A stretch of DNA of 64,000 nt, from the NCBI GenBank assembly GCA_022711465.1, contig JAKLEZ010000005.1, forward strand, positions 124,001 to 188,000, written 5' to 3'. The notes under the pieces are model-generated. The model saw nothing but the letters and a program-made list of their open reading frames with translations, ran no database searches and was not told the DNA's origin. The translations under genes were made by a program, and so were the position numbers. Of this stretch, positions 8,907-17,337 are shown piece by piece (within the stretch, counting starts at the first letter, position 1; every line of letters begins with the position of its first letter). This stretch comes from Planctomycetota bacterium. GTDB taxonomy: Bacteria > Planctomycetota > Phycisphaerae > UBA1845 > PWPN01.

Positions 8907-9399
8907 GGTATCAGTTTACCCTTTACGGTGGCACATGGACAACGTCTGGCGAAGCCGGTTTTCTTCCAGGGGATCTGATCATGTCATGTGCCGCGGATGG
9001 TTTCCGGCGTCAAACGAAGCCAACGATTGGCGGAGGGGAACCGCGTTTTTGGGGCTGCCAGAGGGGTTACTGCCATTGATCCGGCACAATGGCGGGCGCC
9101 AAACGAACCCATTGGGGGAGCGTTTCGTGTTCACCGGAAGCCCCGGAGGGGAGTAGGGCCGGCGGATCTGAGGATGTCAAAGAACGGGACCCGCGGTCGG
9201 GGAGCGGTTGGTCTGCGGTCGAGGCAGTGCAGACCTCCGGTGATGAAGAACACGACCGGTGTTCCGGGAGTGGGCGGTGGAAGTGAACGGTCTGCGATCA
9301 GCGGTTGGCGGGCGGATCGCGGAGATGCGGAGTGTTCTCATGGAAGGCTGCTGGATTGGTCTGAGGATGCTGGTGACTGCTGGGCGAGCGAGGATCGGG
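8907..9399. other. 493-bp intergenic region, two small hairpins
   Basis: No convincing coding sequence is seen on either strand. The right part lies downstream of the GH2 gene (minus strand). Two inverted repeats occur here: GCCAA-N3-TTGGC at 9019-9031, followed on the minus strand by TTCGTTTG, and CCATTG-N8-CAATGG at 9073-9092. They may contribute to 3'-end formation of the long glycosidase operon, but neither has a real T tract. The left end holds the upstream region of the gene starting at 8906, with a TTGTCC-N17-GTAAAC arrangement on the minus strand. Confidence 0.4.
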
Positions 9400-12300
9400 T
9401 CAGTAGCCCAGGGACTTCAGGTAGGAGTCGAAGTCGGGTGGTACGGGGGCGATCGGTTTGTCGGCATCGCGGGCGGCGTAGCGGAGCATATTGCGCAGCA
9501 GGCGTTCGGCGGTGGGATCCTGGCCGAGGGCCTGGCGGACGCGGAGGGCGTTGAGGATGAAGCGGCCCTGGCCGAGCTTGTAGACGGTGAGCATCAGTTC
9601 GGCGCAGTTGTATCCCATTCCGGTCCGGAAGGCTCCGGCCACGGCCTCGTCGGGCGTATCCTGGCCGGCGTATCTGAGGTCAGGGATGATCTCGCGGTAG
9701 AAGACGTAGTCCATCAGGCCGGTTGGGAGGCCGTCGAAGATCGGGTGGTGCTTCGCCCACTCGTCGCGGATGTAGACCTGAGGGAAGCGGTACTCGCTGA
9801 CCAAGCCGATTGAGCCCTTGTTGGCCAAAGGGAGCCAGCCGAGCGGATTCTCTTTTTTCTCAAACACGTCCAGCGTCAGGAACACGGCCGCAGAGCCGGC
9901 GGCTATTCTCTCGACCAGTTCGTGCCACGCCTGGGCATCGCCGCTGCCGCCGGGCACAGCGGGCACGAGGATGACTTCTCGCCCGGCCGGTTTGCCGGGG
10001 GCAAACGGACGCGTCTCGATGCCGTGGTCTCTGAGCCATTGGGTGAGTTCCGGGTCCTTGCCCCAGAGTGTGATCGTGGTTTTGACGGTGGGCATGTCGT
10101 GCGGATCGGTGACGTAGAACTCGACGGACTCGCCGGTGGCCGGGCCGCCCTTCAGGAGTCTGGCGACGAACCGGCACTTGCCTGACGGAGCGTCCACGGG
10201 CAATTCCTCGGAGAAGACCGGGATTGCATAGGGTGGTTCGACGTTGCCGGTCATAGCGGGGATCCTAACGGTGATTTCGCGTTCGATGAGGCGTTGCTCG
10301 GTGGGGCCCAGGACCTGGAGCAGGGCCGGGTAGTCGCCCGGCTTAAGCACGTCTTCGTTGGAGAGGACGGCCTCGAGCTTCACCTTGCGGCCGCGATAGA
10401 CACTGACGGGTTCGGTGAAAAGGCACCAGCGCAGGGGGGCGAAGACGTCGCACATGGCGTCGAAGGTTCCGGGTTTATGTTCGCGGAAGGCGGTGATCAC
10501 GCCCTCGGAGTAGGCCTCGGCGGTGTCATGGGTACCGGTCAGGTTGTAGCCGACGATGGCCGGATTGGAGCGCAGGGCGTTGATGCCGATTCTGCGGAGG
10601 CCGGCCATCTTGGCGAGGCACTTATCGAAGAAATCTTCCGGGCTTGGGAAGGCCTCTGCGAGTTTCCACCGATCCCAGTCGGCCATGAACCTAGCGAGCA
10701 TTTCCTGGTAGTTTTTGGCACCGGGGTAGGATTCCTCGCCAAGCGCCTCGTAATGGCGGAGCATTCTCGGGAAGTGCGTTCCGCTGCCCATGCCGTATTC
10801 GGCGAGCAGGAGGGGGCGGTCGATGTAGGCCACGGTTCGGAGTCGTTCGATCTCGAGTCTCCGGTGCGGTGATCTCGGATAGGTGTGCAGGTCGCCCAGC
10901 ACGTTTTCCCACTCATCAGAGCCGGGGTTGCTGATGCCTCCGATGTTGGGGGTGTTAAGGATTTCGCACTTAGGAAAGGCGGCGAAGGTGGTGGTGTCGG
11001 GCGTCTGCCCGGGTGCGAGTGAGCCGTAGCACCATGGGCCATTGGGGTTATGGGCGTTTGAGAAATCGGCGGCCAGATCGAATCGGGCGCCACCGGACGA
11101 CTGGATCGTTGCGTGGACTTCGGTGGTATCGGTCCAGGGTGCGAGCCCGGCCGCATCGGGGGCATAGCCGCCACCCCAGCCGACGACGAAGTCGATGGTA
11201 TCGCCGGCGGCGAGGTTGAGCGTGGCGGAGTAATCGCAACAATCGCCCCAGCCGCGGACATTGATGAAACCCGCATAGATTGGTTTGCCCGCATGGAGCA
11301 CGTGGACGTCGGTGGTTGAGAAGCTCCCTGTTCCTCTGAATCGGGCGGAGAGGGCGTGATCGCCGGCCGCGGGCGCGGTCCAGCGGGCGACGCTGTACTC
11401 CCCTTTGGTGCCGGGATTCAGGGACACGGACTTCGCCGGCCAGAGCGGGACGTGATAGATTGCGTAGGGCTTGGCGTTGAAGAGGACGTTAGGTTGCGTT
11501 TCTTGGGCGGGTTTCCAGAGCTCCAGGCCGTTGAGGTAGGCGGATACCGCGTCGAAGCGCCCGCTGCCCAGCATGACCAGGCGGGTCTCATCGAGCGCCC
11601 GCAGGAGGGGCAGAGCCTTGACGGCCTGGCGGAAGACGGGTCCCTCGCCGGTTTCGTTGAGGAGTCCCCAGATCACGATGGAGGGGTGGTTCCGGTCGCG
11701 GCGGGCCATGGCGGCGACCTGCCGATCGAAGCGTTCGGCCATATTGGGGGAATCATGGAGCATCCACGAGCTGGGGTTTTCCTCGTAGACCAGGAGGCCG
11801 ATCTCGTCGGCCATGTGGAGCTGGTTGCGCAGGGCTACCCGGCCGATGAACCGGACCATATTGAATCCCATGGCCTTGCAGCTGACCAGTTCGCTGCGGA
11901 GCGGGCCCGGATCGCGCGGGAGGCAGTGTCCGACCGGCGTTTCGGCGGCGGTGTGCGAGGAGCGAAGGAAGATCCGCCGGCCGTTAAGGCGGAAGAAGCC
12001 GTTGTCGAACCTGAAATCCCTGAAGCCGCAGCGGGTCGAGGACTCATTGAACACGGGGGAATCCGGTGTTGTCACTCGGACGGTAACGCGGTAGAGGATA
12101 GGATCGTTCAGATCCCAGAGCCGCGGGTTGCGGACCTGGAGCTGGCCATCGATGAGCGTGTCACCGGAGGGCGTTTCACGGGAGATCGTGATGGCGTCGA
12201 GCGTTTCGCCGCTGGTGGCGGGGGAAACGGTGAATTCGAGGTTGCACTTTCGGGCGTTTGTCGCGGTGTTGCGGAGGTTGGCCTGGGCGCGGATTTTTCC

Positions 12301-12942
12301 GGTTTTGGGATCGGTTCGGACGAAGAGATCCTCGACGCGGACCGCCGGTGTGAGCAGCAATTCGACGCTGTCCATGATTCCGCCGGTCTGGGTGAAGGCC
12401 GCGCCGCCATGCGGCGTCTGACGAAACGTGAAGCCCTCGATCGGCGTATCGCCGGGGAGCAGGACGCGAACGGCGAGGCGATTGCCTGATCCAGGCTTGA
12501 CCGCGGCGGTCACGTCGAAGGTGAATGGCATCATGGCACCCTGGTGGGAGCCGACGCGGGTTCCGTTGACCCAGACGTCGGCCAGGTAGTCCACATCCCA
12601 GAAGCGAAGCAGGTAGCGGCCATCGGGGCACGGATTGGCTGGTATCTGGACATCGCGCCAGTACCAGAAGACGCCGCAGTAGCCCGGGAAGGTGTCGCCG
12701 ATGAACCAGGGGATCCTGGCGGGCCTGGCTTCGGGGCGAGGCTGCTGCCACCATTTCTCGGCGACGCCGATATTCGTCGGATCGACGGCAAGTTGCCAGC
12801 CGTCGCCGTCGAGCGAGATGACCTGACTGGCGATCGGCGTTGTGCCGAAGGCAGAGGTGGTCAGGACGAGCCCCGAAGCCATGGTTATTGACAGCCGCAC
12901 AAGAAGGTCCTTTCGTTGAGATTGAAGTCGGCAGTGGTTCAT
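9400..12942 (-). CDS. GH2 beta-galactosidase-like enzyme with module inserted in the barrel and a GATase-like C-terminus
   Basis: A 1180-residue exported protein. The ATG at 12942 overlaps the preceding stop as ATGA and begins a signal peptide (SITMASGLVLTTSAFG); the frame upstream of it is antisense-like noise over the next gene. The order is a GH2 jelly roll (about 40-200, with FWDVDYLADVWVNG), an Ig-like domain (200-310) and the TIM barrel from about 315. The acid/base is E430 in VIWGLLNE and the nucleophile is E715 in LLLAEYG. Between them, at about 495-665, sits a beta-rich module (WTAPAAGDHALSARF...DTIDFVVGWGGGYAPD) that looks carbohydrate-binding. The C-terminal 230 residues resemble the class I glutamine-amidotransferase-like domain seen on other beta-galactosidases. 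It is the last gene of the operon. The substrate, galactoside or related, is inferred. Confidence 0.88.
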   Translation of the reverse strand: MNHCRLQSQRKDLLVRLSITMASGLVLTTSAFGTTPIASQVISLDGDGWQLAVDPTNIGVAEKWWQQPRPEARPARIPWFIGDTFPGYCGVFWYWRDVQIPANPCPDGRYLLRFWDVDYLADVWVNGTRVGSHQGAMMPFTFDVTAAVKPGSGNRLAVRVLLPGDTPIEGFTFRQTPHGGAAFTQTGGIMDSVELLLTPAVRVEDLFVRTDPKTGKIRAQANLRNTATNARKCNLEFTVSPATSGETLDAITISRETPSGDTLIDGQLQVRNPRLWDLNDPILYRVTVRVTTPDSPVFNESSTRCGFRDFRFDNGFFRLNGRRIFLRSSHTAAETPVGHCLPRDPGPLRSELVSCKAMGFNMVRFIGRVALRNQLHMADEIGLLVYEENPSSWMLHDSPNMAERFDRQVAAMARRDRNHPSIVIWGLLNETGEGPVFRQAVKALPLLRALDETRLVMLGSGRFDAVSAYLNGLELWKPAQETQPNVLFNAKPYAIYHVPLWPAKSVSLNPGTKGEYSVARWTAPAAGDHALSARFRGTGSFSTTDVHVLHAGKPIYAGFINVRGWGDCCDYSATLNLAAGDTIDFVVGWGGGYAPDAAGLAPWTDTTEVHATIQSSGGARFDLAADFSNAHNPNGPWCYGSLAPGQTPDTTTFAAFPKCEILNTPNIGGISNPGSDEWENVLGDLHTYPRSPHRRLEIERLRTVAYIDRPLLLAEYGMGSGTHFPRMLRHYEALGEESYPGAKNYQEMLARFMADWDRWKLAEAFPSPEDFFDKCLAKMAGLRRIGINALRSNPAIVGYNLTGTHDTAEAYSEGVITAFREHKPGTFDAMCDVFAPLRWCLFTEPVSVYRGRKVKLEAVLSNEDVLKPGDYPALLQVLGPTEQRLIEREITVRIPAMTGNVEPPYAIPVFSEELPVDAPSGKCRFVARLLKGGPATGESVEFYVTDPHDMPTVKTTITLWGKDPELTQWLRDHGIETRPFAPGKPAGREVILVPAVPGGSGDAQAWHELVERIAAGSAAVFLTLDVFEKKENPLGWLPLANKGSIGLVSEYRFPQVYIRDEWAKHHPIFDGLPTGLMDYVFYREIIPDLRYAGQDTPDEAVAGAFRTGMGYNCAELMLTVYKLGQGRFILNALRVRQALGQDPTAERLLRNMLRYAARDADKPIAPVPPDFDSYLKSLGY

Positions 12943-13460
12943 TCTGGAGAGGTCCCGGTGGAAGGTGATTGAGGAGCAGGTGTCACGATGACCTTCATTT
13001 TCTGCGCGATCGGTTTGCCGTCGGCCTCGCATCGTGCGGTGACGATGTGGATACCGGCGGGGGTGAAACGATGAGACAACTCGGCATAGGAGGGGTAGTC
13101 TGTCACCTTGGTGCCGTCGTCGAACTCGATGGTGATCGGGCTGCTGTCGCCGCCCTGGAACCAGAATCGGAAGTTGACCGGCTGGTTGGGCCGGACGTTC
13201 TCGGTGGGCGAGCAGGTCATGAAGATGTGGGGCATGTCTTTTTCGGGGTTCAGCTTCGAGTAGACCTTGATCTGGCAGAAGTCCACATCTTCGTTGCCCT
13301 GGCTGAAGGACTGGTTGAGGTCGAGTTCGACGATCTGTCGCGAGGAATACGGCCGGATGAGGCGGTTGAGATCGATGCCCGATTCCTTTGCGCGAAGAGG
13401 GGCGGCGGCGGTGGTGATCAGCGACAGGGTCAGGAGCAAGGTATGGCATGTTGGGTGCAT
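12939..13460 (-). CDS. Small secreted PKD-like protein
   Basis: A 173-residue protein from the ATG at 13460 (GAGAGG eight bases upstream), starting with the signal peptide MHPTCHTLLLTLSLITTAAA. The second half reads as a PKD-type beta sandwich: RPNQPVNFRFWFQGGDSSP, then IEFDDGTKVTDYPSYAELSH and GIHIVTARCEADG. The first half (IDLNRLIRPYSSRQIVELDL) has no recognised domain. The stop overlaps the start of the GH2 gene by four bases (ATGA), so production of the two is coupled and this may be an accessory or substrate-contact subunit. No catalytic motif is seen. Confidence 0.72.
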   Translation of the reverse strand: MHPTCHTLLLTLSLITTAAAPLRAKESGIDLNRLIRPYSSRQIVELDLNQSFSQGNEDVDFCQIKVYSKLNPEKDMPHIFMTCSPTENVRPNQPVNFRFWFQGGDSSPITIEFDDGTKVTDYPSYAELSHRFTPAGIHIVTARCEADGKPIAQKMKVIVTPAPQSPSTGTSPE

Positions 13461-13497
13461 GGCTCGTCCTCTCACGGGGTTTCGGCCCGGTATGGCG

Positions 13498-15165
13498 TCA
13501 GGGTCCGGTCTTGATGAGGCCGCTGACGACGCGGTGGGCCTGCTCCGCGGCGAACAGGTTCTTTTCAACCAGGAGTCTGGCGGCCGCCGAGGCCACTGAA
13601 GTTCTGTCGCGGGCGTTGCGGTTGGCCCAGTCTGAGAGCAAGGCCATCTGGTCGCCGCGGACGAAGTTCCATGCGAAGCCTTGTTTCTTGTCGCGGTCGA
13701 AGACGTAGTGATGCATCTTCCACCAGCCGGCCAGGGCGGCTGTTCCGTCGGCCACGCGGCGGGCGCAGTCGTGGTCGTCGCGGGCGGGTCCGTCGATGGC
13801 GGTCAGCAGGCCGATTCGGGCGGTCGTATGAGCCGCGAGGATGTCGAGGTAACGTTGGGGTCCGCCGGGAATAAAGCGGGCCGCTTCGCCGGTAAGGGTG
13901 GCGGCGCGGAGGCGATCCGGGAGGTTTCTGGGCAGGCGATCGAGAGGCAGGGCAAGGCACTGCCATGCCGGGAGCAGGAGGTCGGCGGGTCCGCCGAGGA
14001 GCTGGGCGAAATCGCGGAGCACCTCTTCGTCGCCGCGATCCAGGTAAGCCGGATCCCAGGCGCCGCGGGCGAAGAGGTAGATATTGGGGAGGACCATGAT
14101 CGGTTGTTGGGCGTTGCCCATGACGCCGGCGGCTTTGGATGCCAGGTGCATCTCCTCCTTAAGGATTCGGCGTATGGCGTCGAGCTGAAGTGTGGCGGCC
14201 GGAGGCGAAGGTTCGAATTCGATGGCTTCGTAGCACAGGATCATGGAGCGGTCGATGAGGTCGAGTTGTTCGGCGAGGGCGACGTTGGTCCGGCCATTGC
14301 CCCAGCCCTGGCCGTGGCTGCGGCCGGGGATCATGTGCCAGGGTTCGGGCAGACGCTGTTTGAGGAGGGTCATGGTGGCCCTGGAGAATGGGGCGAGATC
14401 GCCCTGCCAGAGGGGGAGCTTCCTTCCCCACCCGGCCCAGATCCAGGGAATCACCATCTGGTGTGGCGGATCGATGCCGTAGGCGTCCAGTGTCCGGCGG
14501 TCTGCCTGGAAGACGCGAAGGAAGTCCTCGGGGCTGGCGTCGGGGTAACCGCCGGGGTCGCCGTCAATCGTCACGTAGGCGTCCGCGTTGTTGACGACGC
14601 GGAGCATGGACCGGCGATGGGCCAAGAACGGATCGACCTCCTTGGGTCTATTCAGGTGGACGGTCTGGTAGGTTCGGAAGGGATTGCGGTCGGCGAAGGG
14701 TTGAGTGGCGATCTCGGGTGGCGAGGTGAGATTTGGTGTCAAGACCAGCCAGCAGCGGAGCCCCCGGGTGCGGGCGTCGGCAATGATGTCGCGGACGTTC
14801 CTGAGCGAGGCTGCGTCCTCGGCGCTGATCGGGGCGGGGATGGCTTCGATCTGGGGCCAGTACATGACGGTATCGAAGCCCAGGCGGCGCAGCAGCTCGA
14901 ACATGCTGCTGAAATCGGCTCGCGACCAGGCGTGGGGTGCGAAGGGGTGATCGAAGGCCCACCCGCAGTGCAGATAGAAGCCGCGGTGTTTGAATGCCGG
15001 CCGGCCGGGGAACGGGGCGGGCACGGCGGGTGGAGCGGCCAGTGGGGAGAGAAGCTCGACGGGCGGGCGTATCGGCTCGACTTGGGCTGATGCGGTCGCG
15101 GGACGAATGGCCCCCGCTCCGAGCAGCATGGTCACCAGCGATATGGGGATCCGGGCCTTCAGCAT
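13498..15165 (-). CDS. Secreted TIM-barrel-like hypothetical protein
   Basis: A 555-residue protein from the ATG at 15165, preceded by GGAGG at a good distance; the signal peptide is MLKARIPISLVTMLLGAGAI. The body reads like a glycosidase-type (beta/alpha) barrel: FKHRGFYLHCGWAFDHPFAP, LRRLGFDTVMYWPQIEAIPAP, RGLRCWLVLTPN, IPWIWAGWG, SMILCYEAIEFEP. This resembles the fold of GH20/GH84-like or putative-glycosidase families, but I cannot assign one and see no definite acid/base pair. It lies 17 bp downstream of a GH36 gene and 37 bp upstream of the PKD-like gene, so it belongs to the operon. Confidence 0.7.
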   Translation of the reverse strand: MLKARIPISLVTMLLGAGAIRPATASAQVEPIRPPVELLSPLAAPPAVPAPFPGRPAFKHRGFYLHCGWAFDHPFAPHAWSRADFSSMFELLRRLGFDTVMYWPQIEAIPAPISAEDAASLRNVRDIIADARTRGLRCWLVLTPNLTSPPEIATQPFADRNPFRTYQTVHLNRPKEVDPFLAHRRSMLRVVNNADAYVTIDGDPGGYPDASPEDFLRVFQADRRTLDAYGIDPPHQMVIPWIWAGWGRKLPLWQGDLAPFSRATMTLLKQRLPEPWHMIPGRSHGQGWGNGRTNVALAEQLDLIDRSMILCYEAIEFEPSPPAATLQLDAIRRILKEEMHLASKAAGVMGNAQQPIMVLPNIYLFARGAWDPAYLDRGDEEVLRDFAQLLGGPADLLLPAWQCLALPLDRLPRNLPDRLRAATLTGEAARFIPGGPQRYLDILAAHTTARIGLLTAIDGPARDDHDCARRVADGTAALAGWWKMHHYVFDRDKKQGFAWNFVRGDQMALLSDWANRNARDRTSVASAAARLLVEKNLFAAEQAHRVVSGLIKTGP

Positions 15166-15182
15166 GGCGAGTTCCTCCACCT

Positions 15183-17267
15183 TTACCGAACCTGTCGATA
15201 CACGAGGAGTGCGGCCGCAGGACGCTCGGCCAGAGTCACGCGGAGGCCTTCGCCGATCAGCTTGGCGCCGGCCGCCCTCTCCGTGCCGCCGGTATCGAGG
15301 TTCTCCACAATGTAATCTGTCTCCGGGGCGAGTCCGTTCAACTGGAATGTCCGTGTGTCGTCGTTGGCCTGGGCGCGCCGGAAGGCCTGAACGACGCCCT
15401 GGCCCTCTTCGGGCCGGTGATACTGCCAAGCGATCCATTCAGTGCCCGCCGAGCTGTAGGGTGTCAACGGGTAGTAATCGCCGTCAAGGATGTGGGTGCG
15501 GACACTGCGCCACTGATCGAGCAGCTTGCGGTGGAGATCGTAGTTGGCCTTCGGGGTGAGGTCCCAGCAGGAAGTGAAGCTGGGCCCCATCTGGCTGCGG
15601 AAGATGTAGGGCAGGTCCTTGGGGTCGGAGTGCATGATGCCGGTGCCCCAGAAGGGAATCCAGTCGGCGAATCCGTAGGTCTGGCACTGCTGGCCGACGG
15701 GCTCGCCCCAGGTATCGCTTCGCAGCAGGGGCACAGAACGGCGCAGCGTTTCCACGTCGTTCCGCCGGCCCCCGGAGGCGCAGTTGTCGATGGGCATTTG
15801 GGGATGCCGCCGGATCAGCTCGTCGTAGTAGGCGAGGAATCCGGTGACGTACTTGATTTCGGTGACGCCTTGGCGGTCGGGTGGGTCGTTGGCCCGCCAG
15901 AAGATCAGCGGCTCGATGTTGAAGTCATGGCGGTAGTAGTCGATCCCCTGCTCGCGGAGGACTCGGTCGGTATTGTCCGTGACCCACTTGAGGGCCTCGG
16001 GGTTGCCCAGATTGAGGACGGTACGATTCTTGAGGGGCATGCCCTGGTTGATCTCGGCCTCGTGGCCGGGGGGAGCTTTGAGCAGCCACTCGGGGTGATT
16101 CTCGACGATCCAGTTGCCTGGGCCGGGGTAGTAGTGTTCCGGCTCGAACCAGGCGATGAGCTTGATGTTGTTCTGATGGAGGTGGTTGCTGAGCGATTTG
16201 AGCCCCCTGGGGAACCTGACCGGATCGGGGTCATAGCGAGCGTTGTAGACATAGGTTTTGTCATCCAGGGCGAACCAGGACAGATCGCACCACCAGTAGT
16301 CGTAGGCGATATTCTCTTCCTGGTAGCGTTGGATCCAGGCCCGCTGGTTCTCTTCGGTGGTGCCGAAATAGCCGAACTGGTTGGCGTTGCAGACGTTCAG
16401 CTGAGGCGGCGGCCGCTTGCCGCCGGGGCGTGGGGAGTTATGGGTGTTCATCCAGCGGCGCCAGAGGTTCTGGGAGCGTCGATGGTTGCTCTTCCAGGGT
16501 TCGAGGACGATGAGTGGCGAGCGCAGCTCCTCGCCGGGCAGGAGCTTGAAGCGAGTGATTTCCTGGCCGGCGGTCAGGTGCAGCGATTCGCCGCGGTCGC
16601 GGGTGAAGGAGGCAGACCACTGGCCGGGCCAGCCGATGGCAATGATACATCCACCTTCCGGTGATTGGATGTTGAAGTAGGGGAATTCGGTGCTGCACGG
16701 CCGGCCGCCGTTGGGGGTGAAGCGTTTGGCCTGCCCGGGGGCGAGGGTGATGGGATCCGGCTTGTAGATATCCGCCCCGCCGTCGCCGACGGTGCGATGG
16801 ACGATGAACTCTCCTGCCGATCCTCGCTTGATGGTCAGGTCGAGGGCCATGACTTCCGAGATCAGGGGCGTGTCGTCCTGGCCGGCGTTCTTGAAGTACA
16901 ATGTCCACTCGACCATTGGGAAATCGGCGTAATTGACGACGACACACCGGACGCTGAGGTTGGTCTTGGGGTCGGTCCAGGTCAGGGTCTGCCGTGTTCG
17001 GGCATCGTCGAGTTTGCGGGTTTCGACCTTCTTCGGCCACGCGGCCAGGAACTCTGCGGAAGGCTGCCCGCCGTAGTTGAAGGAGAACGGCAGCCGGGAT
17101 GCGGAGGCCGAGAAGTACTGGCTGGTCCATTGGCTCTTTGGCCGCATCTCGTCGGAGGTGGGGGGTTGGGGCGTCTGGCCAAGGGTGGTCCCGGACGCCG
17201 CCGCGACCCACAGGGGGAGGCACACAGCGATCCCTTTTCGAGTGAGCGGATTCGTCATTCCCATCAT
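15183..17267 (-). CDS. GH36 alpha-galactosidase, secreted
   Basis: A 694-residue protein. I chose the ATG at 17267, the first of three close Met codons, because AAAGGA lies six bases upstream. It has a signal peptide, then an N-terminal beta supersandwich (FPMVEWTLYFKNAG, FPYFNI, IGWPGQWSASF), the catalytic barrel (LIAWFEPE) and a C-terminal beta domain. The nucleophile is D448 in YYRHDFNIEP; the NCASGGRRND motif follows, and the acid/base is D518 in LLRSDTW. The 70-residue spacing is identical in the three sister enzymes. It would release terminal alpha-galactose, or a related alpha-sugar, from oligo- or polysaccharides outside the cytoplasm. It is closest to the genes at 22088 and 24652. 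Confidence 0.92.
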   Translation of the reverse strand: MMGMTNPLTRKGIAVCLPLWVAAASGTTLGQTPQPPTSDEMRPKSQWTSQYFSASASRLPFSFNYGGQPSAEFLAAWPKKVETRKLDDARTRQTLTWTDPKTNLSVRCVVVNYADFPMVEWTLYFKNAGQDDTPLISEVMALDLTIKRGSAGEFIVHRTVGDGGADIYKPDPITLAPGQAKRFTPNGGRPCSTEFPYFNIQSPEGGCIIAIGWPGQWSASFTRDRGESLHLTAGQEITRFKLLPGEELRSPLIVLEPWKSNHRRSQNLWRRWMNTHNSPRPGGKRPPPQLNVCNANQFGYFGTTEENQRAWIQRYQEENIAYDYWWCDLSWFALDDKTYVYNARYDPDPVRFPRGLKSLSNHLHQNNIKLIAWFEPEHYYPGPGNWIVENHPEWLLKAPPGHEAEINQGMPLKNRTVLNLGNPEALKWVTDNTDRVLREQGIDYYRHDFNIEPLIFWRANDPPDRQGVTEIKYVTGFLAYYDELIRRHPQMPIDNCASGGRRNDVETLRRSVPLLRSDTWGEPVGQQCQTYGFADWIPFWGTGIMHSDPKDLPYIFRSQMGPSFTSCWDLTPKANYDLHRKLLDQWRSVRTHILDGDYYPLTPYSSAGTEWIAWQYHRPEEGQGVVQAFRRAQANDDTRTFQLNGLAPETDYIVENLDTGGTERAAGAKLIGEGLRVTLAERPAAALLVYRQVR

Positions 17268-17337
17268 TTCTGGTCCTTTCGACTCACGCATCATCAGCCG
17301 CAACGGTTTGGAAGGCAATTCTGGTTCGCGTTGCCGG

